From Chitinophagaceae bacterium (lineage in GTDB: Bacteria; Bacteroidota; Bacteroidia; Chitinophagales; Chitinophagaceae): a stretch of 51,854 nucleotides of DNA. The first letter of the stretch is position 1; every line of letters begins with the position of its first letter. The DNA lies in contig JACMKU010000140.1 in NCBI GenBank assembly GCA_014379965.1, positions 1 through 51,854 on the forward strand, written 5' to 3'. A program made the position numbers and the translations under genes. Below the pieces are notes generated by a model, which ran no database searches, was not told where the DNA came from, and saw only the letters and a program-made list of their open reading frames with translations. This document shows, in pieces, positions 41,264-48,083 of the stretch.

Positions 41264-41851
41264 ATGAAAAGAAATCTACTCTTCACCGTAGCATTTACTG
41301 GCTATGTCTTTATGATCGCGTGCAACAGGCACGTATCCCGCATAGACCCCGCCGAACAGGTGGACGTAAGCGGCCGCTGGAACAATACCGATTCGAGACT
41401 CGCGGCAGAAGAACTTACAAGCACAGTACTTGGAGCTAACTGGCTTACGGATCACACGAGTTCAAAGAACGGGCAGCGTCCTGTTGTGATCGTGGGCTTT
41501 GTTTCAAACAAGACACATGAACATATCGAGGCAGAGACGTTCCTGAAGGACATTGAACAATCATTTTTGTCGACACAAAAAGTCAGGCTCGTCCAGGGAG
41601 GAAAGAAGAGAGAAGAACTTAGGGCAGAGAAAGCGGATCAACAAACAAACTCCACAGTAAGCAGCATGAAGAAGTTTGGGCTTGAGCAGGGTGCCGATTA
41701 CATACTGCACGGTTCTATAAATTCAATCGTCGACTCCCACAAGAGAAAGAAAGTGGCCTATTACCAAGTCAATCTTGAACTCACCAACATTGAATCGAAT
41801 GAGGTGGTTTGGATCGGTGAGAAAAAGATCGCCAAGTACATCAGGAACTAG
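41264..41851 (+). CDS. LpoB-like penicillin-binding-protein activator lipoprotein
   Basis: This 195-residue lipoprotein has its lipobox at Cys20 (YVFMIACNRH). LpoB-family segments are DVSGRWNNTDSRLAAEELTSTVLGANWL, PVVIVGFVSNKTHEHIEAETFLKDIEQSFL, KVRLVQGGKKREELRAEKADQQ and GADYILHGSINSIVDSHKRKKVAYYQVNLELTNIESNEVVWIGEKKIAKYI. In E. coli, LpoB reaches from the outer membrane to activate PBP1b for peptidoglycan synthesis; whether this homologue does the same is unknown. It is flanked by the Tyr/Asn-rich secreted protein and the COG3014-like lipoprotein, a pairing known from proteobacterial LpoB/COG3014 clusters. Confidence 0.85.
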   Translation: MKRNLLFTVAFTGYVFMIACNRHVSRIDPAEQVDVSGRWNNTDSRLAAEELTSTVLGANWLTDHTSSKNGQRPVVIVGFVSNKTHEHIEAETFLKDIEQSFLSTQKVRLVQGGKKREELRAEKADQQTNSTVSSMKKFGLEQGADYILHGSINSIVDSHKRKKVAYYQVNLELTNIESNEVVWIGEKKIAKYIRN

Positions 41852-41906
41852 ATCCGCCACCAGAATTATGCATTCACGTTAGTGCATCGTTCATCAATAA
41901 AGCCTC

Positions 41907-43334
41907 ATGCAGGTTAAACGAGAATACACCGGTCTCCTGGTCTGCTTCCTTGCGGTTGCATTCATCCTTCATTCCTGTGCCAGCTACAACAGGCAGGCAG
42001 CAGATTATTATTCAAACCTCAAGGAAGGGAATTACGAAGAAGCAGGAAAGGCGCTTGATAACAACAAACTTTTAGGCAAGAACCGAAACCAACTGCTTTT
42101 TCTCCTCGAGAGAGGGAAGATTTGTCACCTCCTGCAGCAATACGACAGCAGCAATAATTATTTTAACGATGCCGATCGGATGATGGAAGATGCGAGGACG
42201 TCGGCAAAGGATATCGTGTTTGGCAGCCTGATCAACCCAATGATGCAATCATATAAGGGGGAAGATTTTGAGAAATACCTAATTCACTATTATAAAACCC
42301 TTAATTATTTGCAGCTTGGCAAACCCGCCGAGGCATTAGTCGAATCCCGTCGAATAACGCTCCGCACGTATACGCAAGAGGATAAGCTGGGAGACAAGCA
42401 ACGTTATTCCGAGGACGCATTTTCCTACATTCTCCAGGGCATGATCTATGAAACTGACGGCGACATGAACAACGCGTTTATTGCCTACCGTAATGCTGTT
42501 GATCTTTACCTGAAACATAAAGGCGAGTACTACGGGACGGTAATGCCGGAACAACTCAAGGGAGACCTTCTGCGTACTGCGTCATTAAATGGATTTGTGG
42601 ATGAACTAACGAGATATGAGCACCTCCTTGACACTGTGTATAGCGCAGTGGAGCCTTCTGCGGGAGGAGAACTTGTTTTGTTCTGGGAGAATGGTTCGGC
42701 ACCAGTAAAATATCAGCAAGACATTCATTTTTCCCTGATAAAAAATGACGAGAATCGATATTTCTTTTCAGGTAACGGAATGCAAGTGCCTTTCGATCCC
42801 TCTGCCGGTTACGATCAAAACCAGTTAAAACTTGAGAACTTGCGAAGCCTTCGTATTGCGGTTCCTGTTTATCGCTCAATGCCCATGATTTTTACTTGTG
42901 CGCAAGCCGAATTGAATGGCCGTCAATTTCCCATGGAGAGGGCGGAAGACATAAACACGCTCGCGATATTTACCTTGCGCGAGAGGGCCGTGAAGGAACT
43001 ATCATCGACGCTAACCAGGCTTGCAATCAAGAAAATGACCGAGGCCGCCGTACGACCCGAGAAGAAGGACGACAAGGATGACGATAAAAATGACAAAGGG
43101 AAAAAAGGGAGGATTGCGCTCGCCTTTGGGTTACAGGTTTTCAATTTCGCATCTGAAAAGGCGGATACACGTAATTGGCAAAGCCTACCGCATACGATCT
43201 ATTACACGCGTATACCTCTTGCAAAGGGGCAGAACGAAGTCGAGCTCCGCTTCGATGGTGATGTATCTAAGACATTGCGACTATCGGTTCCAGGAAAAGG
43301 GGGATTGCAGTTTCGTAATATTTGCACACTGTGA
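41907..43334 (+). CDS. COG3014-like TPR lipoprotein
   Basis: This 475-residue lipoprotein has its lipobox at Cys24 (FILHSCASYN). The N-terminal half is TPR-like (YYSNLKEGNYEEAGKALDNNKLLGKNRNQLLFLLERGKICHLLQQYDSSNNYFNDAD, then YKTLNYLQLGKPAEALVESRRI). The C-terminal half is a beta-rich domain (ELVLFWENGSAPVKYQ, LRIAVPVYRS, and later NWQSLPHTIYYTRIPLAKGQNEVELRF), with a Lys/Asp-rich linker at about residues 389-404. It matches my recollection of COG3014, found beside LpoB homologues in proteobacteria. Its role may concern lipoprotein or peptidoglycan assembly; nothing catalytic is visible. A heptamer repeat array begins about 10 bp after the stop. Confidence 0.8.
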   Translation: MQVKREYTGLLVCFLAVAFILHSCASYNRQAADYYSNLKEGNYEEAGKALDNNKLLGKNRNQLLFLLERGKICHLLQQYDSSNNYFNDADRMMEDARTSAKDIVFGSLINPMMQSYKGEDFEKYLIHYYKTLNYLQLGKPAEALVESRRITLRTYTQEDKLGDKQRYSEDAFSYILQGMIYETDGDMNNAFIAYRNAVDLYLKHKGEYYGTVMPEQLKGDLLRTASLNGFVDELTRYEHLLDTVYSAVEPSAGGELVLFWENGSAPVKYQQDIHFSLIKNDENRYFFSGNGMQVPFDPSAGYDQNQLKLENLRSLRIAVPVYRSMPMIFTCAQAELNGRQFPMERAEDINTLAIFTLRERAVKELSSTLTRLAIKKMTEAAVRPEKKDDKDDDKNDKGKKGRIALAFGLQVFNFASEKADTRNWQSLPHTIYYTRIPLAKGQNEVELRFDGDVSKTLRLSVPGKGGLQFRNICTL

Positions 43335-43345
43335 GGAGTGAGTGG

Positions 43346-43498
43346 TCAGTGGTCAGTGGTCAGTGGTCAGTGGTGAGTAGTGAGTGGTGAGTGGCACTCG
43401 GGTAGTCGACCTGAACTTGACTGTTGACTATTGGCTATTGCTTATTGCCTGTTGCTTATTGCCTGTTGTCTATTGCCTATTGACTATTGGCCATTGTC
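43346..43498. repeat. Heptamer tandem repeats between the COG3014-like gene and mutY
   Basis: Positions 43346-43390 hold AGTGGTC/AGTGGTG heptamers. Positions about 43418-43498 hold about eleven degenerate CTATTGC/CTATTGA/CTGTTGC heptamers. The second array runs into mutY: the complement encodes the last residues of MutY (TMANSQ and the stop). Confidence 0.8.
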
Positions 43499-44571
43499 AA
43501 TTCTTCCAAAGCTTCCAGATAATGATTAATCAGGCGCGGAAACGCAAATTGTTTTAGTTCGGAAGGTGATACCCATAAGAAATCAGCGTTGTTGGGTTTA
43601 TTCTTCACACGTATCTCGATAAACTGGCCGATGATCATTTGATGCGATAGCTGTTGCTTATATGTAGCAGAGGTTGTGATCAGTTCATAACCAGTTTCAT
43701 TCAACATTCCTTTTTTTCCGATCAACGTGGTGGTCACCTCGCGCGGATCATGCTCCATATCCAACTCTACCATGGGGAATTCAAACAGTTGTTGCCAAAT
43801 GTCTTTCTCATTTCGCTGCCGAACTGCAACAGCGTCGCCATGTCGAAGTACAATGTAATAAAACCATCTTTTCCTCATCCGTATTTTCTTCTCTTTTACA
43901 GGTAGCAGTTGGATCTCACTATTTAAAAAGGCGTGGCATGAATCTCGAAAGACACATTGTTCGCATAGTGGGACGGGTTTGCAAATGACAGCACCAAAAT
44001 CCATGATGGCCTGGTTGTATAATGCCGGCTCCTTCACATTGAGTAGCTGATTGGCGAGTGCGGTAAATTCAGCTTTCCCTTCAGTGGAGTCGATAGGAGT
44101 TGATATGCCAAATATTCTCGAGAGAACGCGAAATACATTTCCGTCTACAACGGCATGTGGTAAATTGAAAGCGAAGGAAGATATTGCTGCGGCGGTGTAT
44201 GGGCCTACTCCTTTAAGGGTCAGTATCTCACCATAAGTTTCGGGGAAACGACCTCCACGTTCCTTTGAGATTTTCCGGGCTGAGGCTATCAGGTTGCGAC
44301 AGCGCGAGTAATAGCCCAAACCTTCCCAGGATTTGAATACCTGGTCTTCGGGGGCATTAGCAAGGGTATGGACGTCAGGATAAGTCTCAATGAAATGGTT
44401 ATAATAACGCAGTCCCTGTTCTACCCGAGTCTGCTGTAGAATAATCTCGCTCAACCAGATACGGTATGGATCTCTCTCTCCTTTCCATGGCATTTTCCGG
44501 TCATTTTTCTCCTGATGCCATTTGAGTAAATTGGTTGCGAAATCTTGCTGGTTTTTGCTGGTCCTGGGCAT
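43477..44571 (-). CDS. mutY: A/G-specific adenine DNA glycosylase
   Basis: This 364-residue DNA repair enzyme removes adenine mispaired with 8-oxoguanine. The catalytic Glu42 is in WLSEIILQQTRV, the HhH segment is LKGVGPYTAAAISSFAF, the catalytic Asp is in AVVDGNVFRV, and the C-terminal NUDIX-like domain (about residues 230-355) recognises 8-oxoG. The iron-sulfur cysteines are ICKPVPLCEQCVFRDSC. Here the first spacing is C-x5-C instead of the usual C-x6-C; the rest (x2, x5) is normal. The C-terminal TMANSQ is encoded by the adjacent heptamer repeat. In related genomes mutY usually lies near ssb and gldDE; here an envelope island intervenes. Confidence 0.95.
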   Translation of the reverse strand: MPRTSKNQQDFATNLLKWHQEKNDRKMPWKGERDPYRIWLSEIILQQTRVEQGLRYYNHFIETYPDVHTLANAPEDQVFKSWEGLGYYSRCRNLIASARKISKERGGRFPETYGEILTLKGVGPYTAAAISSFAFNLPHAVVDGNVFRVLSRIFGISTPIDSTEGKAEFTALANQLLNVKEPALYNQAIMDFGAVICKPVPLCEQCVFRDSCHAFLNSEIQLLPVKEKKIRMRKRWFYYIVLRHGDAVAVRQRNEKDIWQQLFEFPMVELDMEHDPREVTTTLIGKKGMLNETGYELITTSATYKQQLSHQMIIGQFIEIRVKNKPNNADFLWVSPSELKQFAFPRLINHYLEALEELTMANSQ

Positions 44572-44653
44572 TAAAACAGATTAAATCGATTAAATATCCA
44601 CCATTTCCGTGAAAAAGATTTTAAACTTGTCATAAAAAAAATTATCTATTCTG

Positions 44654-44684
44654 TTGACAATCATTTTATTTTGTTCTAAATTGG
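44654..44684 (+). promoter_or_regulatory. Possible promoter of the HU gene
   Basis: TTG (44654-44656), 20 nt, then TAAATTGG (44677-44684) matches TAnnTTTG in seven of eight positions. It lies 30 nt before the HU ATG, in the divergent region with mutY. Confidence 0.4.
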
Positions 44685-44713
44685 TGTCTTAAAACCTTTT
44701 AAACCCAGCGATA

Positions 44714-45031
44714 ATGAGAAAAGCCGATCTTGTAAACCAGATATCTGAGAAGACGGGGATTCCCAAAGTTGATGTCCTTGTTACTCTTGAAACAATGTTT
44801 AAAGAAGTAAAGGATACCTTGTCGGCCGGCGAGAATATATATATCCGTGGCTTTGGCAGTTTTATCACGAAGAAAAGGGCCGCCAAGATTGGAAGAAATA
44901 TTAAGAAGAACATTGCTGTTCATATTCCTGAGCACTATATTCCAGCATTTAAGCCTGCTAAAGAGTTCGTCGCCGAAGTAAAGAAGCTGAAGGAAGTTAA
45001 GCCTGATGCGGGTCCTGGCGAGGAAGCATAA
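44714..45031 (+). CDS. HU-family DNA-binding protein
   Basis: This 105-residue histone-like protein bends and compacts DNA as a dimer. It has the HU N-terminal helices (MRKADLVNQISEKTGIPKVDVLVTLETMFKEVKDTL), the beta-arm start (GENIYIRGFGSFITKKRAAKIGRNIKKN) and, after the arm, HIPEHYIPAFKPAKEFVAEVKKL. The arm (residues about 50-75) differs from the standard RNPxTG/PxG form: it carries RNIKKNIAVHIPEH, as in other Bacteroidota HU proteins near mutY, and the acidic tail PDAGPGEEA is an extension. It is divergent from mutY; a TPR gene with its own promoter follows. Confidence 0.9.
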   Translation: MRKADLVNQISEKTGIPKVDVLVTLETMFKEVKDTLSAGENIYIRGFGSFITKKRAAKIGRNIKKNIAVHIPEHYIPAFKPAKEFVAEVKKLKEVKPDAGPGEEA

Positions 45032-45056
45032 GATGTTACCCCTAAATTGTAATCTA

Positions 45057-45090
45057 TTTGAAAGTATAATTCTGCTTTGAGGTAACTTTG
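45057..45090 (+). promoter_or_regulatory. Promoter of the 45109 TPR gene, which fixes its start
   Basis: TTTG (45057-45060), 22 nt, then TAACTTTG (45083-45090) is an exact match to both promoter elements. Because the -7 box covers the TTG at 45088, that codon cannot be the start of this transcript's gene, and the GTG at 45109 is preferred. Confidence 0.6.
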
Positions 45091-45108
45091 CGTTCCAAAA
45101 TAAATAAA

Positions 45109-45957
45109 GTGAAGAAACCTCAATGGCTCACCATTGCTGCTGCAATATTTCTTATAGCAGTGATCTATTTTTTCGGTCAAACAGCTCCTTCAAGATCCGC
45201 TGCGGCGCAAATCGATGATCACGCGCATAATGCAACCGGTTCAGACTTAACAGATACCATCCTAAATATGGCGAAGCGCCAGATCACCCCTGAACAGGTG
45301 ATAAGGATTACAACTCTCGAGAATTCCATCTCACGTGGTGCAGTCAGGGCACAACAATTAGACATTTATCATCAGCTCGCCCATTTTTGGGGCGATTCAA
45401 TCGGCCTCTTCCTGCCATACGCCTGGTACGAAGCTGAGGCAGCCAGATTGGAAAATTCGGAAAAAACCCTCACCTTTGCTGCCCGCTTATTTTTGGAGAA
45501 TCTGCAGAGGGAAGAAAACCCCGGTTTTAGAAAATGGGAAGCCATGCAGGCCAAGGATTTGTTTGAGAGGTCTTTGAAGATAAATCCGGCTAATGATTCC
45601 GCCAGCGTAGGTCTGGGTGCGGTGTATCTCTTTGGAAACATTTCTGATGCACCGATGGAAGGAATTACCCGGATAAGAACGGTGTTGGATAAAGATAGCA
45701 CGAATGTGTACGCCCAGATGATGCTTGTCAAAGGCTCGCTGATGTCAGGGCAATATGATAAGGCCATCAATCGGCTACAGACGATACACAGGCTTGAACC
45801 ATCTAATTTCGAGGCCATGCTAATGATGGCCGACGGGTATGAAAAATTAAAGGACAAGCCTAACGCAGTCAAGTGGTATCGGCAAAGTCTTCCCTTCATT
45901 AAGCGACAAGATATGAGGGCCGCGATTGAGAACAGAATTGAGGAGTTAGGTAAATGA
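45109..45957 (+). CDS. TPR protein with N-terminal membrane anchor
   Basis: This 282-residue protein starts at the GTG at 45109 (MKKPQWLTIAAAIFLIAVIYFFGQTAPS), because a consensus promoter -7 box covers the alternative TTG at 45088. It has one N-terminal membrane segment, so the bulk should be periplasmic. TPR repeats cover about residues 110-275 (QAKDLFERSLKINPANDSASVGLGAVYLFG, INRLQTIHRLEPSNFEAMLMMADGYEKLKDKPNAVKWYRQSL). It would bind partner proteins; no partner is known. The same orientation and neighbours (HU, rng) recur in Bacteroidota, as far as I recall, which suggests a conserved role linked to these housekeeping genes. Confidence 0.82.
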   Translation: MKKPQWLTIAAAIFLIAVIYFFGQTAPSRSAAAQIDDHAHNATGSDLTDTILNMAKRQITPEQVIRITTLENSISRGAVRAQQLDIYHQLAHFWGDSIGLFLPYAWYEAEAARLENSEKTLTFAARLFLENLQREENPGFRKWEAMQAKDLFERSLKINPANDSASVGLGAVYLFGNISDAPMEGITRIRTVLDKDSTNVYAQMMLVKGSLMSGQYDKAINRLQTIHRLEPSNFEAMLMMADGYEKLKDKPNAVKWYRQSLPFIKRQDMRAAIENRIEELGK

Positions 45958-46046
45958 TTAGTTTGAGAAAATTGTAAGAAGGCTGGGGATCGACCCTGGA
46001 TCTTTGAAACATATTATTATAAACAAGATTAAAAAATTATTTGAGT

Positions 46047-46142
46047 ATGCCTTGTGGTAAGAAAAGAAAGCGTCATAAAATTGCGACGCACAAGCGTAAA
46101 AAAAGACTGAGAAAGAATCGTCATAAGAAGAGGAACAAGTAA
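46047..46142 (+). CDS. 31-residue mS38/AURKAIP1-like basic ribosome-associated protein
   Basis: The frame from ATG 46047 to TAA 46142 encodes 31 residues, MPCGKKRKRHKIATHKRKK and then RLRKNRHKKRNK; more than half are Lys, Arg or His. This is the form of the AURKAIP1/COX24 domain protein (mS38-like) that I know as a very short, conserved gene in Bacteroidota. In mitochondria, mS38 is a small-ribosomal-subunit protein, so this one is probably ribosome-bound. It lies upstream of rng, its usual neighbour as I recall, but about 250 bp separate them. It is too short for routine gene finding. Confidence 0.85.
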   Translation: MPCGKKRKRHKIATHKRKKRLRKNRHKKRNK

Positions 46143-46391
46143 GCTTGGTGGTTTAAGATTTTAGATGCTTCATCTTTCCGCGTGTCATATATCATTTTTT
46201 GCGGTAGACGAGTTCCGGAGTCTTAAACCACTTACCTCTTAGTCTTTAACTTTTCAGTTGACCGGTTGTCTGCCGTACAAGTTTGCACCCCACCACCTGC
46301 TGCAACTTTATCCCTCCCGCATTCACGTACGGTTTGCCGGCATCCGGTTTGTACAGCACTAAGGTTAGATTCATTTTTTATGTAAGCTGTA

Positions 46392-47945
46392 ATGAACAAA
46401 GAACTCATTATTAATGCAGCTCCGCAGGGTGTAGAGATTGCCCTGTTGGAAGATAGGAAGCTGGTAGAATTGCATAGCGAAAAAACGGATGCACGTTTTG
46501 CCGTAGGAGACCTCTATCTCGGAAAGGTCAAGAAGCTGATTCCTGGACTGAATGCTGCTTTCGTGGACGTTGGTTTTGAAAAGGATGCTTTTCTTCACTA
46601 TACTGATCTGAGTCCTTATGCCCGCTCTCTCCTCAAATTCACTTCACTCACAATGAGTGACAAAAGCGAAACCGCTCTTGACTTTGGGAAGTTCGAGAAT
46701 GAGCCTGAGATCATTAAGACGGGAAAGATCAATGAAGTACTCGGCGGCAAGCCTAACATCCTGGTTCAGATCCTTAAAGAGCCAATAGCTGCCAAGGGTC
46801 CCCGGTTAAGTTGTGAAATATCCTTGCCCGGCCGCTTTGTCGTGATCACTCCATTCAACAATATCGTTGCGGTGTCGAGGAAAATACATTCTTCAGAAGA
46901 AAGGAAAAGGCTTCAGAAGATCGTGGAAGCCATCAAGCCCAAAAACTTTGGTGTCATCGTTCGTACTGCTGCCGAAGGAAAGAATACAGCAGAACTTCAC
47001 GAAGATCTTTCAGCTCTTGTAGAAATGTGGAAGACGATCCAACGCAACCTGAAAGGTGGCGTCGCTCCGGCAAAGGTGTTGAGTGAGCAGACAAAAACGA
47101 ATAGCATCCTCCGTGACCTGCTCAACGCCGATTTCAACAAGATCGTCGTTAATGACCGCACCATTTTTACAGATACCAAGAATTATATCCAGCGCATCGC
47201 CCCCGAGAAGGCCGACATCGTCTCCTATTACCAAAATGGATCTCCCATTTTTGATTCTTTCGGGATAACGAAGCAGGTGAAGTCCTCTTTTGGAAAGACT
47301 GTCAACCTAAACAGCGGTGCATACCTGATCGTTGAACACACGGAGGCACTCCATGTAATCGATGTAAACAGTGGCTATAAAAGTGTCAGCAATAACCAGG
47401 AGCAGAACGCTCTCGAAACCAACCTTGAAGCTGCGGAAGAAATTGCCAGGCAATTGCGCCTGCGAGATCTAGGCGGTATCATCGTTGCGGACTTTATTGA
47501 CATGAAGCTCCCTGAGAATAAGCGCAGGCTCATGGAGAAGATGGAAGAATTCATGAGCCCTGACAGGGCCAAGCACGCTGTGTTACCTATCTCTAAGTTT
47601 GGGTTGATGCAGATCACCCGCCAGAGGATGAAGCCCGAGGTAAATATCAATACGCAGGAAATTTGCCCGAGCTGTAATGGAACAGGAAAGATCACATCAA
47701 CAATTCTTCTCGAGGACGATATCGAAAAGAATCTTAGTTACCTTATCACTCACAAACATCACAACCTTAAACTTGTGGTGAACCCGATCATGTTTGCTTA
47801 CCTCAAGAAAGGATGGCCATGGTCAACGAGGATTGCGAAATGGAATAAGAAATTCAGGCAAAAAACCAGGTTAGAAGAGGGCAGCAATTATCATCTTACA
47901 GAGTATAAGTTCTTCGATCAACATGATGAAGAGATTAAGCTCTAA
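46392..47945 (+). CDS. rng: Ribonuclease E/G family endoribonuclease
   Basis: This 517-residue enzyme cleaves single-stranded RNA in rRNA maturation and mRNA decay. It has an S1 RNA-binding domain (about residues 35-115, VGDLYLGKVKKLIPGLNAAFVDVGFEKDAFLHYTDL), an RNase-H-like region, catalytic Asp residues in LHVIDVNSGYKS and IIVADFIDM, and the Zn-link cysteines in CPSCNGTGK. It lacks the long degradosome scaffold of RNase E, so it is RNase G-like in length. A possible promoter (TTG at 46258, 17 nt, CAAGTTTG at 46278-46285) would give a leader of about 100 nt, in which the sequence CGGTTTG occurs twice. The gap 46143-46391 shows nothing else. Confidence 0.95.
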   Translation: MNKELIINAAPQGVEIALLEDRKLVELHSEKTDARFAVGDLYLGKVKKLIPGLNAAFVDVGFEKDAFLHYTDLSPYARSLLKFTSLTMSDKSETALDFGKFENEPEIIKTGKINEVLGGKPNILVQILKEPIAAKGPRLSCEISLPGRFVVITPFNNIVAVSRKIHSSEERKRLQKIVEAIKPKNFGVIVRTAAEGKNTAELHEDLSALVEMWKTIQRNLKGGVAPAKVLSEQTKTNSILRDLLNADFNKIVVNDRTIFTDTKNYIQRIAPEKADIVSYYQNGSPIFDSFGITKQVKSSFGKTVNLNSGAYLIVEHTEALHVIDVNSGYKSVSNNQEQNALETNLEAAEEIARQLRLRDLGGIIVADFIDMKLPENKRRLMEKMEEFMSPDRAKHAVLPISKFGLMQITRQRMKPEVNINTQEICPSCNGTGKITSTILLEDDIEKNLSYLITHKHHNLKLVVNPIMFAYLKKGWPWSTRIAKWNKKFRQKTRLEEGSNYHLTEYKFFDQHDEEIKL

Positions 47946-47973
47946 ATAGAGTCTATCTGACTAGACTGTAATC

Positions 47974-48075
47974 TGGAATTGGGAATCGGGAATTGGGCTT
48001 CAAATCGTAAAGTCTTTTCTGCTTTGAAGCCCGATTCCCGATTCCTGATTCCCGATTCCTGATTCCCGATTCCCA
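47974..48075. repeat. Inverted GATTCCC heptamer repeats between rng and the M14 gene
   Basis: The left arm (47974-48005) carries GGGAATC/GGGAATT heptamers and the right arm (48023-48074) carries about seven GATTCCC/GATTCCT heptamers. The inner ten bases (GGGCTTCAAA and TTTGAAGCCC) are perfectly complementary around a 17-nt spacer. It occupies the junction of the convergent rng and M14 genes and could fold as a terminator-like hairpin for both. Confidence 0.8.
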
Positions 48076-48083
48076 CCAACACG

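Noticed and set aside
43346..43498. Possible CRISPR array
   Set aside because: Units are 7 bp with no variable spacers and no cas genes, so this is a tandem repeat.
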